From NCBI GenBank assembly GCA_038501195.1, contig JBBPUQ010000001.1, positions 372,001-436,000 on the forward strand: a stretch of DNA of 64,000 nucleotides. Direction: 5' to 3'. This stretch comes from Nemania diffusa. Its lineage: Eukaryota; Ascomycota; Sordariomycetes; Xylariales; Xylariaceae. The notes below the pieces were generated by a model, which searched no databases, was not told the DNA's origin, and was given only the letters and a program-made list of their open reading frames with translations. A program made the translations under genes and the position numbers. This document shows, in pieces, positions 15,716 to 27,415 of this stretch; positions within the stretch are counted from its first letter, which is position 1; each line of letters begins with the position of its first letter.

Positions 15716-18360
15716 AAAATATTATTAACAATTAATTTATTTAATAATTTAATATTTATTATAAAAAAAATTATTATTATTATAATTTAATAATAAAACT
15801 TTATATATATATATAAATTTAAAATAATTTATAATATTTAATTTATGTTTAAAAATTTTAAATTTAAAACTTTTGTTATTTAAATATTTTAATAAAATAA
15901 ATATAATTAAAAAAGTTTTTATTAAATTATTTATATATATATATATATATATAAATAAATTAATTAATAATTTTATATATTAATAATTAAAATTAATTTA
16001 ATATTAACTTTTAAAATATTAAACTAGTTTTAATATTAATTAAAAAATAATAACATTAATTTAATTATATTAAGTTAATATTTAATATAATATTAAATAT
16101 TAAAGTATTTATTTATATAAATTATAAATATTTATATAAAAATATTATTAATTAAATAAAATATATAGTTTATATATAGTTATAACTTTATAACTATAGT
16201 TTTATAATATAAATAATTAATATAATAACTAAATAATAAATTTTAATATTAATATTAATATTTAATATAATTAAACTTAGTTAATATTAATATAAAATAA
16301 TATTAAATTAATAATATTAAAATTTTAATATATATATATATATATACATTAAATTTAATTAATATTAAAAAATTTCTTTTATATAAAATAATTTAAATTT
16401 TAATATATATTATTTTTTTATTTTTTTATTTATTATTTAATTAATTTATATAAACTTTTATTTATATAATTAATTTATTAATATTAATAAAGTTTTTAAA
16501 AATTTAATTAAATTTTATTTTATTAATTTATTATATTTTTATTAATTTATAACTTTTATAACTTTTATATTAATTATTAATTATTTTTTTAATATTAATT
16601 TTAATTTAATTAAAAATTTATATAAAAAGTTTAATAAATATATATAATTTAAAATATTATAAATAATTTTATTTTATAAATTATATTTTTTAAAATTATA
16701 TTAAATATAATAATATAATTAAATTTATTAATTATATTATATAATTTATTTAAATTTATTTAAATATTAATATATAATATAATTTTTATTTATTAATATA
16801 TTTTTTTATATTTTTTATAAATTAAAATAATTATATATTTAATTTAAAAATATATTATTAAGTTATTATTATATTGTTATATTTAATATTTTTTAAAATT
16901 ATAATATAATTAATAATTTATATAATATTTTTATTTAATATATAAAAAAAATATATATATTTTAAATTTATAAAATAATATAAAATAAAAATATTTTTAT
17001 TATATTAATAAATAATATATAATTATTTAATTAAACTTTATAATATAAAACTTTGTTTTTATTTAAACATTTTTTTAAATTTTATATAAAATAATTATTT
17101 AATTTTATTTATAAAAAAATATTTATAAATAATATTAAAAATTTAATTAATTTTAAATTTTATAAATATAAATTTATTAAATATTTTTATAATATATAAT
17201 TTAATTATTTTATTTTTAATGTTTTATTTTAATATATTATTTAATATTATATTATATAAATTATAATATATTTATAATTATAAATATATTTATTATAATA
17301 ATTATATTTTTATTAATGTAACTATATTATAATTATAAAATATTAATTAATAATAATAATTAAACATTTTTTTAATTTATTTTTATTTTATTATTTTAAT
17401 TATTTTTAAATTTGTTTTTTTATATTAAATTAAATATAATATTTTATTAATAATATAATTTTATTTATATATAAAAAAAATTAATTAATTTATTTAATAT
17501 ATTAATTATAATATTATAATTTATAATTATTAAAACTTTATATATTTTTATTTAATTTATTTTTATTTTTTTATATTATATATTTATATATAAAAAATAA
17601 AAAATATAAATATGTTTTTAATTTATATAATAAAATTAATATTAACTTTTATTTAAATATTTTATTATATTTTTATAGTTTTATTATTTTAAATAATTTT
17701 TAATAAATATAAATTATAATTAATTTTATAATATATTTTAAACATTATTAAAATAAATATTATGTTTTAATAAATTATATATTTTAAAAATGTTTAATTA
17801 ATAATAAATTAATATTAATAAAATATATTTAAAAACTATATATAAATTAAATTTTAAAAAGTTTATTATTTAAAATAAAATATTATATTAATTATATATA
17901 AAAATTATTATTTATTAATTAATATAATATTAATAATATTATTATATTTATAATTAAAATTATTTTTTATATAATTAATTATATAATAAAAATTAATTAT
18001 TAAAGTTTTTAATTTTTATAAATGTTAAAATATTAATAATATATTATTTAATTTTTTATAATAACTTTATAAATTTTATAGCTTTTTTTATAATTAAATA
18101 ATTAATAGCTTTAAATTATTTAATATTAAAAAATAATTTTTTTTATTTTTATATAATATATATTATAATATTATTTTATTATATATTAATATTTTATAAT
18201 AATAATTAAAATAAAATTAATATATTTTAAATATAAAAGTTAATTACTTTTATTAAAATTAAAATAATTATTATTTTAATTATTTTAAAACTTTAAATAT
18301 TTTTAAATTAATTTATTATATTTTTTAACATTTAATTTATTTATATTAAAAAGTTTTTTA

Positions 18361-18380
18361 TATATAAACGCGTTTATATA
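18361..18380. other. Perfect 20-bp palindrome with a CGCG centre
   Basis: The sequence tatataaacgcgtttatata reads the same on both strands and keeps two CpGs inside a stretch where CpG is otherwise almost absent. The core ACGCGT resembles the MluI cell-cycle box, but there is no nearby gene, so I infer no function. Confidence 0.5.
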
Positions 18381-20880
18381 AACTTTATTAATAATTAAAA
18401 CTTTTAAAATATTAATATTTTATATTATATTAATTATTTAATTAAAAAGTATTTATTATAAATATTTATTATTAAATAAATCTTTTTTTATAATGAAAAT
18501 ATTTAAAATTTATTAAAAGTTAAACTTTTTATTTTTTATTTTATAATAAAAATTATTATTATATTAATTATTATATAAAAAGTTTTAATTATTTTTATAA
18601 TTTAAAATAAATATATTATATATTTTTATAATAAAGATTTTTATTTTAAAATATTATATATAATAAAATAATAATTTTTTATTTTAACATTGTTTTATTA
18701 ATTATAATTAATAAATTATAAATAAATTTTTTATAAATAAATTTGTTTTTATTACTTTTATTATATTATTATTATTGTTATTAATAAAATTTACATTTAA
18801 AATTTATTAACTATTTTAATATTTAATTTATTTTTTTAAAAAAATAAAATAAATATTTATTATATAATAATAATTAAATTCTTTATAAAGAAAAATTATA
18901 ATATTATAAATACATTATAAAATAATGTTTAATATATTAGTTTTTAATTAATATAAATATATTAAAATAAGTTTATATAATTATTATATAAAATAAAACT
19001 TTATTATAATAATAAAATTAAAAATATATTATATTATTTAAAGTTTATAAATTTTATTTTTAAATATTTTAAATAATATTTATTAAAAATGCTTTTATTT
19101 TATTTAAATAATAAAAAGTTATAATTTAATTAAGTTAATAATAGTTATAATTAAACTTTATATTAAAATAATTATTTTATATAATATATATTTTATTTTA
19201 TTTATATATTTATTAAATATTATATTGTATTAACTTTTAATAATTTTAAATTAATAATAAATTAAATTAAAAACTAAAAATATTATTATATAATATATTA
19301 TATAATTTTTAAAAATTATAAAACTAAATATTAAAAATATTTATATTATTAACTTTAATATTATAAATTATATTATAAATTTAATTTATATAATAATAAA
19401 CTTTTTTATTATTATATATATTAATATTTAAATAATTTATTTAAAAATATTATTATTTTTTAATTTTTATTTTTATTATTATAAATGTTTTTAAATATAT
19501 ATTTCTTTTTTAATTTATTTTTTATTTATAATTATTATAATATAAATATTATTTAATATATAATAAATATTTATAAATATTTTTTTTTTTTTATTTTTAA
19601 ATTTTATTATAAATATTTATATTTAAATAATTAATTTATTTTATTAAATAATAATATTTAATTATTTAAAATTGACTTTATTATTTAATATATAATATTA
19701 ATATTACTATTATTAATTATATTTTTATATAAAAACAAGTTTATTTTTTTATTTAAATTTATAAATTTTATATTTTAAACTTGTTTATTTATTATTATAA
19801 TTATTATTATAATTATTTTTATATTTAATATTAATATTAATATTAAAAATAATAATTTTAATTTTATAATTAATTTACTTTTATTTTAATTAATTAATAA
19901 AAATAATAAAATTTAATATAAAAATTATTTAATAACTTTAATAATTAGTTTTTATTTTTTAATTTTATTAATTTATAATAATATTTTATTATTATATATT
20001 AATATTAATAAAATATTATATATATATATATTTTTAAAATAATTTATAAAAATTAATTTATTATTAAATTTTTAAAATATAAAATTATAATTATTTATAT
20101 ATTTTAATATAAAAAATATAATTAAAAAAATAATATATAAAAATTATATATATAAATTAAATTAATATTTTTAATATATTTATATTATTTAAATTATTAA
20201 ATATTTAATAATTATATAATAATTATTATTATATAAAAAAAAAATATTTTAAAAATGTTAAATATAAATTATTTTATATAATATAATATATATAAAACAA
20301 TATAATAAAACAAAACTTATTATTAATTTATTATTATAAAACATTTTTTATATATTTATTAATATATAATTATTTTATTTTATAATTTTATTTATAAAAT
20401 CTTTAATATTATTTAATAACTTTATTTAATTAATAAAAATAAAAAATATTTTTTTTATTTAAAAATTAATTATTTAAAATTAAAATAAAAATTCAATTAA
20501 TATTTTTTAATATTTTAATTTATTTATTTAATAATTTAAAAAAATTCAATTAAATAAATTATTTTTAATATATTTCTTTTATTTTATTTAATTATAATAA
20601 ATATTTATTTAATTAATTTATTAAATATTTTAAATAATATATATATAATATATTAATTATAAAAATAATAAAAATAAATTAATAAATAAAATTACAAATT
20701 AATAAAATAATAATTAATAAATAAATAAATAAATAAATAAATTTAAAAAGAAAATTTAAAAAATTTTAATTAAAATTAAATATTAAATATTAAATTAATT
20801 AAAAAATTAATACTTTATTTATAATTAATTTAAAATCGATTATTTTAATTAAATTAATTTAGTTTATTAATAATTAATTA

Positions 20881-21640
20881 AAGTATTACTTTGTTTATAA
20901 GTAGTGATGCTTAAAGAGTTCATAATACAAAAGCGTAGTGCAGCGCACCGGCTTTGCTTGTCATTAATACCTTTGTGCTTGTGGCACGGGGTAAAGTACA
21001 AATCTCTTTGCCCTCGGGGCGCGACTTGGCCCACGGTCAGTTTTCAAACTCGACATCTTATTCAATTGCTACTCTCTTCACATATCTAGAGGTACTGACA
21101 TCGCAGTTGGGCACGTCCACATCCCCTATCGGGCGCTCCGTAAAGGAATCCGGTTCGACTTGTACACTATGTACTACTTCCCTGTTTTATAAGCCTTTCG
21201 CCCGCGGCTAAACAGTATAATGTGGATAATAATAAGTTGATAATAATTAGTCGTAACTATATACATTCAATAGGACTCGGCCATGCTCTCTTTTCACCTG
21301 GTATTTTGGAACCAATAGCAATACATTCGCCCATTTCCCACCATTGTATTCGATGTACTTCCCATTTCATTTAATCCTCGAGAGAGTGGTAACATCACCA
21401 TTCGTCTTTTTGTTAAGGGGTGTACTTCAAGTAAAGCCCTTTACACTATTTTTGATGCATGGTATTTCATTTCGTTATGCTCAGCTGACCAAGCACATTT
21501 ATTCCCCAACGACTATTTTCGATTTCCCCCGTTTCTCAACAAGCAAAAATGTAACAAGGGCTAGATCATAGGACTTAGAATGGGTCCAATTCAACTAATA
21601 ATTCTCTTTGGTCTTACAAGGTCCATGATCTCCTTTCCTT
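20881..21640. other. Island I, gene-poor left part
   Basis: Base composition changes sharply to moderate GC at about 20881. Short open frames exist on the plus strand (for example 20954-21211 and 21344-21571), but none shows a family motif, good start context or splice-joined extension. I treat this as non-coding or as unrecognisable gene remnants. Confidence 0.5.
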
Positions 21641-21835
21641 CTAGTCAGGAGAAACTAGTCCTATTTGTGCCCAAAGGTCCTCTAAGCTACAGTTTATAGA
21701 ATCGGGTATTCTTGAGATAGTTGGTCTTCTTGCATATAGGTGCAGCTCCTCGTGACCTGCTTCCTCCAATAGCCTTGGTATAGGTGGGTTAGGTTGGGCG
21801 CGTACGCATATGGCCAGGTCTAGGCCCTGTTGCAT
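21641..21835 (-). CDS. Unrecognised 64-codon open frame, possible gene remnant
   Basis: A short minus-strand frame of 64 residues lies about 100 bp downstream of the methyltransferase stop and in the same orientation. Its residues look protein-like (a charged LLEEAGHEELHLYARRP segment). There is a stop codon a few codons upstream of the ATG and no recognisable domain. It could be a leftover exon of a decayed gene, a small gene or chance. I do not assign a function. Confidence 0.2.
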   Translation of the reverse strand: MQQGLDLAICVRAQPNPPIPRLLEEAGHEELHLYARRPTISRIPDSINCSLEDLWAQIGLVSPD

Positions 21836-21938
21836 ACTTGAAGTGGTCTAAGCCGTGTGACAGATAATCAGAAAGACACAAACGCACTTCCCGAATGAGG
21901 GTCTCTTGAGTTACATATGCCCCCTAGCAAGGCTCAAG

Positions 21939-22868
21939 TTATACCTTTGTCGCAAACACAACTGCAAGAGGGGTCCTGGTCTTAACTTCTTTATCCCCCA
22001 ATGCAACCTTGAGTTTGTTCCATATTCCTTCAATCTCTGAGCCTGGCACCTCAGGGACAAATGTTGCAAAAAAGTCGGGAAACCACTGGAATCCATGCAG
22101 ATGACACCAATCTTCATCCTTCTCCCAGCTCTGCCTCTCATCGGGTCCAACCATACTTGGGCCGATTCTATCGTCCAACTTGAACGCATCAGAACCTTTG
22201 AGCGCATTGATGTACACCCTTTCCACATTTATCCATTGCTTTGGGGGAAGCTCAACGATGTCTAGGCCAGAATTAACCACTTTGTAAGCCTCGTCAAAAA
22301 GCGCGCCCTGGCCCTTTTCTGCAAGTAAATCCCAAGCCTCTTTCCAAGCGGCCTGGGCTGGTTCGTTATCCTCAATAAGAGGCCGGGTATAGTAACTCAT
22401 AACGAGTGTGCCGCCTGATACAAGCTGCCTAGCGAACTCCAGGATTGCACGATCTGTATCCATCCAGTGGATGGATTCGCAGACGGCTATCAGGTTGATA
22501 GTGCCCGAACACGCAGAGCTCTGCTCACCCGATTCTTGATAGAACCAAAACTGCGAGCTAGGGGGGGATCCTTTCTCGACCAGCAGCTCCTTAGCTAGCT
22601 TGACGTAGCCTTCATTAGGATCTGAAACGAGAACAGTCTTAAATTTCTTGGCGAGAGCAGAAGATACAATTCCGCAGCCTGCCCCAACGTCGTGGGCAAC
22701 ATCGCATTGGGCCTGTTGTTTTTTATCGTGATAGGAATAGATGCGCTTAAAGAATGATTCTGGGTAGATTGGACGATGGGCTTGGTATTTGGACCAATCA
22801 ACACCCTGAGCAACTGAAAATCCAAACTGTGTAGTTGGTACACTTGATTCCGTGCTTGAGTCAGTCAT
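21939..22868 (-). CDS. SAM-dependent methyltransferase (TMT1/Crg1-like, class I)
   Basis: Single-exon minus-strand gene of 309 residues. The SAM-binding motif I is clear at residues 60-66 (D-VGAGCG). It is followed by an acidic strand end (SDPNEG, about residue 89) and a CESIHWMD segment, as in fungal trans-aconitate-type methyltransferases (Methyltransf_11/25 fold, cytosolic). The family transfers a methyl group from SAM to small acids or lipids; the substrate here is unknown. I choose the ATG at 22868 because it has A at -3, starts a typical hydrophilic N-terminus ending in FGFSVAQGVDWSKY, and leaves a TATA-like site about 65 bp upstream. The frame stays open to an ATG at 22958, which would add 30 atypical residues and engulf the TATA. 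The length is full for the family, with no internal stop or frameshift, so the gene looks intact despite AT blocks on both sides. Confidence 0.88.
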   Translation of the reverse strand: MTDSSTESSVPTTQFGFSVAQGVDWSKYQAHRPIYPESFFKRIYSYHDKKQQAQCDVAHDVGAGCGIVSSALAKKFKTVLVSDPNEGYVKLAKELLVEKGSPPSSQFWFYQESGEQSSACSGTINLIAVCESIHWMDTDRAILEFARQLVSGGTLVMSYYTRPLIEDNEPAQAAWKEAWDLLAEKGQGALFDEAYKVVNSGLDIVELPPKQWINVERVYINALKGSDAFKLDDRIGPSMVGPDERQSWEKDEDWCHLHGFQWFPDFFATFVPEVPGSEIEGIWNKLKVALGDKEVKTRTPLAVVFATKV

Positions 22869-22930
22869 GTTGTGGTATTGGGTTTGCCTTTTTGCAGTTG
22901 AATTGGGGTTCTCGATGTCAACTACCTCAT

Positions 22931-22940
22931 TATATAATAA
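22931..22940 (-). promoter_or_regulatory. TATA-like element of the methyltransferase gene
   Basis: TATATAATAA on the plus strand gives TTATTATATA on the minus strand, about 65 bp before the chosen ATG. The spacing allows a short 5' UTR. Its position inside the longer 339-codon frame argues for the downstream start. Confidence 0.4.
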
Positions 22941-22958
22941 TAACAGGTTCCTTTTCAT

Positions 22959-23580
22959 GGCAATGACCTCGTTTACCTAAAGTAACGTTGCGGATGGGGG
23001 AACAAATGACCCCCGCCCCTCACGGGCCACCCATCCTATGGGACTTTTGTTGGATTTGGACCTTGGACCGAGGATAATTATACGACCTTATGGATCACTT
23101 ATGGAGTAATCGCTTACGCGATCGCTAGTTTATATAAAGTAGTGACTTATAATAGCTAGTAAAGTGGCTAAAACAAGTTATATATATTTAATTATTATAA
23201 TATAATTAAAGCTTTTAAACCTAATTTTTTTTAAAATATATAAAATTTTAATAAATTAAAATTTATAAATATAAATTAAAATATTAAAAATATAAAATAT
23301 TAAAAAATATAAATAACATAAAAAAATAAAAAAGAAATCATTATTATTTTAATTTATAATTATATTATATATATTTTATTAAATTAAAACTAAGTTATAA
23401 AAATTTAAAAATAATAATAAATAAAAATAAATTTTAAATAAAATTTTATATAAAATTTTATAATATAATATAAAAATTAAAATATTAATATATATTAAAT
23501 ATATTTATTTAAATTAATAAATTAACATATAAATAAATAATTATTAATTTTTTATTAATAAACCTTTATTATAATTTTTA
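22959..23580. other. Upstream region of the methyltransferase and short AT block 2
   Basis: 22959-23175 is normal-GC 5' flank with no ORF. 23176-23580 is almost pure A/T with no matching copy that I could find. Composition recovers at about 23581. Nothing coding is seen. Confidence 0.6.
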
Positions 23581-23687
23581 CGTTAATGGCTTAATTCTTT
23601 AAATTGGTCTAGCTTTTATAAGCCTAATTGACTATATGCCACCTCGCATGTAACACTTGTACAGTATCACAGGACAGCTAGCTAGCG

Positions 23688-23700
23688 AGGGGGCGGGGTT
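23688..23700 (+). promoter_or_regulatory. GC-rich promoter box with AGGGG core
   Basis: GAGGGGGCGGGGT lies about 150 bp upstream of a TATA box, in front of the small ORF at 23990. The AGGGG core matches the fungal stress response element (Msn2/Msn4 type). A second G-rich run is at 23839-23846. The function is inferred from the motif only. Confidence 0.35.
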
Positions 23701-23851
23701 TTTTTAATATTTCAACAATGAACCCAACTTGCGAAAGTAAGGGTCATGAAACGTTGTTCCCGTGAGCCTAGAGACAACGGACCAACAATGCGGCTAAAAC
23801 GTTCCTCCGTCAGCTTCTGGCCAAGATGGCTGTCTAGTGGGGGCGGCAGTC

Positions 23852-23859
23852 TATAAATA
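23852..23859 (+). promoter_or_regulatory. TATA box for the small ORF at 23990
   Basis: A consensus TATAAATA is followed by a CT- and CA-rich leader of about 100 bp with CATCACC and TCACAAACA-like tracts typical of well-expressed fungal genes. The leader leads to a favourable AACC-ATG start at 23990. Confidence 0.6.
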
Positions 23860-23989
23860 CGTCCTTTTCAACCGTCATCCATCCCATCCAGGTTGTCATT
23901 CATCACCACCCTCCCATCTTCAATCTCAGCGAGGAAAATCACAAACAATATCTTTCAAAAACACAAAGCAAAAATCCCACAACCTAACC

Positions 23990-24067
23990 ATGCCTGGTAA
24001 AGAGAACCCAGACAAAGGCGAGACCGCCGGCAACGATACCACCGGTGAGACCAAAACCGATTCTTAG
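23990..24067 (+). CDS. Small hydrophilic peptide (25 codons), unrecognised
   Basis: The ATG sits in a good context (AACC before it) after a textbook TATA box and CA-rich leader. It opens a 25-residue frame rich in Lys, Glu, Asp, Thr and Gly, with no hydrophobic segment (MPGKENPDKGETAGND is the first part). I do not recognise it. It ends with TAG at 24065-24067. Donor-like sites follow immediately: GTGAGA inside the frame at about 24044 and GTGAGT at about 24070. The true product may therefore be longer and spliced, or this may be a short first exon of a gene cut off by the repeats starting at 24306. The longer upstream frame from 23837 begins before the TATA box and is rejected. I am confident in the promoter, much less in the product. 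Confidence 0.45.
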   Translation: MPGKENPDKGETAGNDTTGETKTDS

Positions 24068-24305
24068 AAGTGAGTCGGTGCAAGGTAATACTCCCGCCCT
24101 CGCGTGTGTTATCACCTTTTTCCCCTATAATTTTTGATATTAATGGAAATAGAACTGTTCCAGCCAATGCTTATGGAATGCTTTGGGTTCTTGCTAAGGA
24201 GCGTGTTAAGGATGAGTTATTATGGACTATTTTCGATATAAGGAGGGCAAGGAGGCGGGAAACTTGCTATTTCTTTTAGTAAATAACAATGTTGAATGAC
24301 ATTAT
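24068..24305 (+). other. 3' region of the small ORF, possible lost exon
   Basis: About 240 bp of normal composition follow the stop. One plus frame (24070-24279) stays open and contains protein-like residues (GNRTVPANAYGMLWVLAKER), but no family is evident and no splice join is compelling. It could be 3' UTR or a decayed downstream exon. Confidence 0.3.
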
Positions 24306-24402
24306 TATCAGATTGGTGCAAGTGCTCTGGTGTTGTATTAGTGACTAGCTTTAATCTAAGGGAATTCTAACAAGCTCCTTTTGGTGCACTGCACAAACCA
24401 CT
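24306..24402 (+). repeat. Fragment of LTR family B end
   Basis: Matches the reverse complement of 58301-58397, the outer end of the LTR at 58214-58397, over about 97 bp. Shared stretches include GTGCTCTGGTGTT and GTGACTAGCT. It begins TATCAGATTGGTG, where the intact end reads TGTCAGATTTGGTG, and it is cut off at 24403 by the family A terminus. It is either a truncated LTR or one interrupted by a later insertion. Confidence 0.7.
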
Positions 24403-25180
24403 TGTTAGATTTGGTGATTTTGATAGTATTGCCTTAGCGATCTCTTCAATAGTAGGCGAAAGGCTTCAATATAGGTGTAGAGCTTCAATCTTGTTGTTGT
24501 ATTGGTTAAGTGTGTGTGTAAAGCTAGGCTTTTAAAGCCCAACCCAATGCTAAAGACCCAAAGGCCCATGTGGAGTAGCAAGAACCCATAGGCGCCCAAC
24601 TACTTTAGCGCTAATTTGGGTTAAGTTTTTATATAACCTAACTAGTTTGTGCATAGCGTAAGTATAATTAATACAAAGATTAGTATAAAACTTTTTATAT
24701 TTTTATAATTTTTATAATTATTATATATATATATAAACTATTTTTTTAATTTAATTTTATTAATAAATTATATAAATATTTTTTAATTTAAATTTTATAA
24801 TTATAAATATATATATAAAATAAAGCTTTATATTAATTAAAAAAATTATATATTATATATATTATATAATAATTATTATGTTTTTAGTTTTGTTTTATAT
24901 TTATTTTATTTTAATTATTTATTTTTAATATAATATAAATTTTAATTAAGCATTTAAGTGAGCATTTAGCTTATTAAGCTTATGGGTTAATTTAAACGTT
25001 TGTTAAAAACTTATAAATGTTTAATAGTCGTTTATAAGTTAAGTTTTAACCAACTTTATATAAAGCATTTAATTAATAAATTTTTTCTATATAGCTAATT
25101 TTAACTATTGTATTAATTATTATAAACTATTATATATATAAGTGGTTTTATAAACTTATTAAATTTATTATATAACTTTT
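24403..25180 (+). repeat. Family A terminus, plus orientation, with a 536-bp insertion
   Basis: Begins TGTTAGATTTGGTG and matches the family A ends at 35498 (same orientation) and 31845 (reverse) through 24524. Homology stops at a TAAAGC and resumes at a second TAAAGC at 25061, where the RIP-mutated inner part of the terminus continues (compare 35585-35690). The stretch between is a separate insertion. A minus-strand open frame across 24405-24599 is just repeat sequence. Confidence 0.65.
24525..25060. mobile_element. 536-bp insertion inside the family A terminus
   Basis: This segment is absent from the two other clear family A ends and is flanked by a 6-bp direct repeat TAAAGC (24519-24524 and 25061-25066), a candidate target duplication. 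Its left 130 bp have normal GC, while the centre is RIP-like and AT-rich. I see no clear terminal inverted repeats, so the class is unknown. Confidence 0.4.
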
Positions 25181-26890
25181 ATATTATAATATATATTTTT
25201 TAAAACCTAATTGTAAAAATTATAACATTGTTTTTGTAAATTAAAAGTAAATAAATTATTTAATTATAATAGCTTTTATATATTTTATAAAATATAAAAT
25301 ATTTAAAAAAAAAAAATTATTAGTTAATTTATTTAAATTAATTTAAACTATAAAAAAATAAAATATAAAATTAATAAACTAGTTATAAATTAAAGAAATT
25401 ATAAAAAATACATTAATTTTAAATATATTAAAATTTAATAATGTAAAAAAGCTTTTATATTAATTTAAAAAAAAGATAAAACAATATAACAAATATTTTA
25501 TTATTTATATTTAAAAGTTTTAAAATGTAAAAAAAAAAAACAATTAATAATATAAAAATAAAACAAATATTATATTTAACTTAATTTAATATTTATAATA
25601 TATTGTTTAAGTTTTAAAAAATACATAAATATTAAAAAAAATTTTTAACATTAGTTTAAAATATATATTAATAATAGCTTTATAATTATATATTTATTAT
25701 ATAATTATATAAATATTAATAATAGCTTTAATATTAACTTTTAAAAATATTTTTTTTTTTATATATATTATTATTTATAATTATTTATTTAAAAAGTATT
25801 TATATATAATATTAATAATAAATTTATTTATTTAATAAATATTTAAATTAATAACTTTAAATAAAATTATTTTTATAATAAATTTTATAATAAATTAAAT
25901 TTAAATGTTTAATATTATATTATATAATATAAATTTATAAAATAAATAAGTTTTAAAATAAAAAGTTATTTATTTTATATTAACAATTTATAAAACTATA
26001 TATAAAATAATTTATTTAATAAATATATTATTAATAATTATAATAAAATTTAATAAAAATAAAAATGTTATTTTAAATAAAATAATTTAATTAATTTATA
26101 AAACTTAAATGTTATATATTATATTTAAAAAAGTATATATAATAAATATAATTTAAAAAATGAAAATTATTAATTTATATTAAAAAAATATAAAATTTAA
26201 AAGTTATTTTTTATATTAAAAATAAATTAAATATAATAGTTTAAGTTTAAAATATTTATAAATATAATAATTTATTAATAATTAAAATGTTTTAAAACTG
26301 TTTATAATTTATAATGTAGTTTAAAATAAAGTTAATTTTACTTTTTGTTATATTTTTTAAAAAAAACTTAAAACTTAATATATTATTATTTTTATTATAT
26401 ATTAAAAACTAAAAAAAAACGTTATAATATAACTTATTATTAATATTTAAAATTTATTTAAATTTAAAGTTAATAAAAAAAACTTACAAGTTTATTTTAA
26501 ATCAAATAGTTAAAATTTTATATTTAAATTAATTATTTAATATAAAAACAAAAATGTTTTTATATAGCTTTTTTTTAAGTTAATATTTAAAAAAAATAAA
26601 AGCTAATATAAAATATAATATTTATTTTATTTTAATATAAATAACTATATTTAAATAAAATATAATATATTAAAATATATTTTAATAATATAATTACAAT
26701 ATTAACTATTTAAGTTTTTATAAAAAAACTAATATTTTTATAAAAACTGTTTATTTTATAGCTTTTATATAGCTTGTTTTTTTTAATATATTTATAAAAG
26801 TTATTTATTAAATATTTTAATTATTTTTAAATATTAAATATTTAATATATTATTTAAATAATTTTATATTTTTATTTTTAATAATAAAAA

Positions 26891-27415
26891 GTTATAGTTT
26901 ATAAACTTAATATATAATATATATATTAAACTAAATTTAGCTATATAAATTTATATAAGTTGCTAAGTTATAACTTTAATAATTTAACATTTTCTTCAAA
27001 AAAGTTAGCTTTATAATATAAGTTGCAAATGTATTAACTGTTACAATTACTAAAGTTAAACCAACAAGTTCAAGCTTTGCTAATAGAAAAAACTGTTTAA
27101 ATATTTTTCCAAATGTTTTATATATGTATTAAAATATGTACTGCTTGTTAGTTTAAAGCTTTTAAGTTATATTTTAACAGCTTTATTTAACTGAATTAAA
27201 AACAGCTAGTAAAAAAAGTTAGGTTTAAAAAACGAACTTTTAATAATTTAACAGAAATAGGTACAGTTTGTAAATTTAACATATAATATATATATTAAAC
27301 TAAACTTAGCTATATAAACTTATATAAATCGCTAAGCTACAACTTTAATAATTTAACATTTCTTTTAAAAAAGTTAGTTTTATAGTATAAATTGCAAATA
27401 TATTAACTGTTATAA
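26891..27415. repeat. Direct repeat pair, 369-bp spacing
   Basis: About 155 bp starting at 26891 recur at 27260 with only scattered differences. The shared core is TATATATATTAAACTAAA followed by the TTAGCTATATAAA region. The spacer (27047-27259) and the repeats retain many G and C bases compared with the surroundings. This may be an internal tandem or subterminal repeat of a transposon. No ORF is present. Confidence 0.6.

Larger units (their letters stand above)
1..20880. repeat. RIP-degenerated AT block 1 (transposon graveyard)
   Basis: About 20.9 kb made almost wholly of A and T, with no credible ORF on either strand. Homologous segments can still be matched by eye: roughly 1-2890 with 9520-12820, 2890-5000 with parts of 39350-47720, and 7880-9200 with 49740-51130. 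These are therefore old multi-copy elements, not unique AT-rich spacer. The few surviving Cs are mostly in A-C-T or A-C-A context, and CpG is nearly absent. Part of the block (about 7880-9200) keeps more G and C and is less mutated. From 15720 to 20880 I could not match any internal copy and see nothing but AT-rich sequence. I infer RIP from the transition pattern seen where copies can be compared. Confidence 0.9.

Noticed and set aside
1..20880. Mitochondrial DNA or centromere core as an explanation for the AT block
   Set aside because: There are no mitochondrial genes, tRNAs or rRNAs. Matched repeat copies with transition-type differences point to RIP-degraded nuclear transposons. A centromeric role cannot be excluded but nothing in the sequence shows it.
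22595..22843. Short frames overlapping the methyltransferase (also 21911-22228)
   Set aside because: They are shadows of the methyltransferase in other frames, with no independent evidence.
22869..22958. Longer methyltransferase with 30 extra N-terminal residues
   Set aside because: The extension is hydrophobic and atypical, and it overlaps a TATA-like site. The ATG at 22868 has better context and the usual N-terminus.
23837..23989. Upstream start for the small ORF at 23990
   Set aside because: The ATG at 23837 lies before the TATA box and the frame runs through what looks like the untranslated leader.
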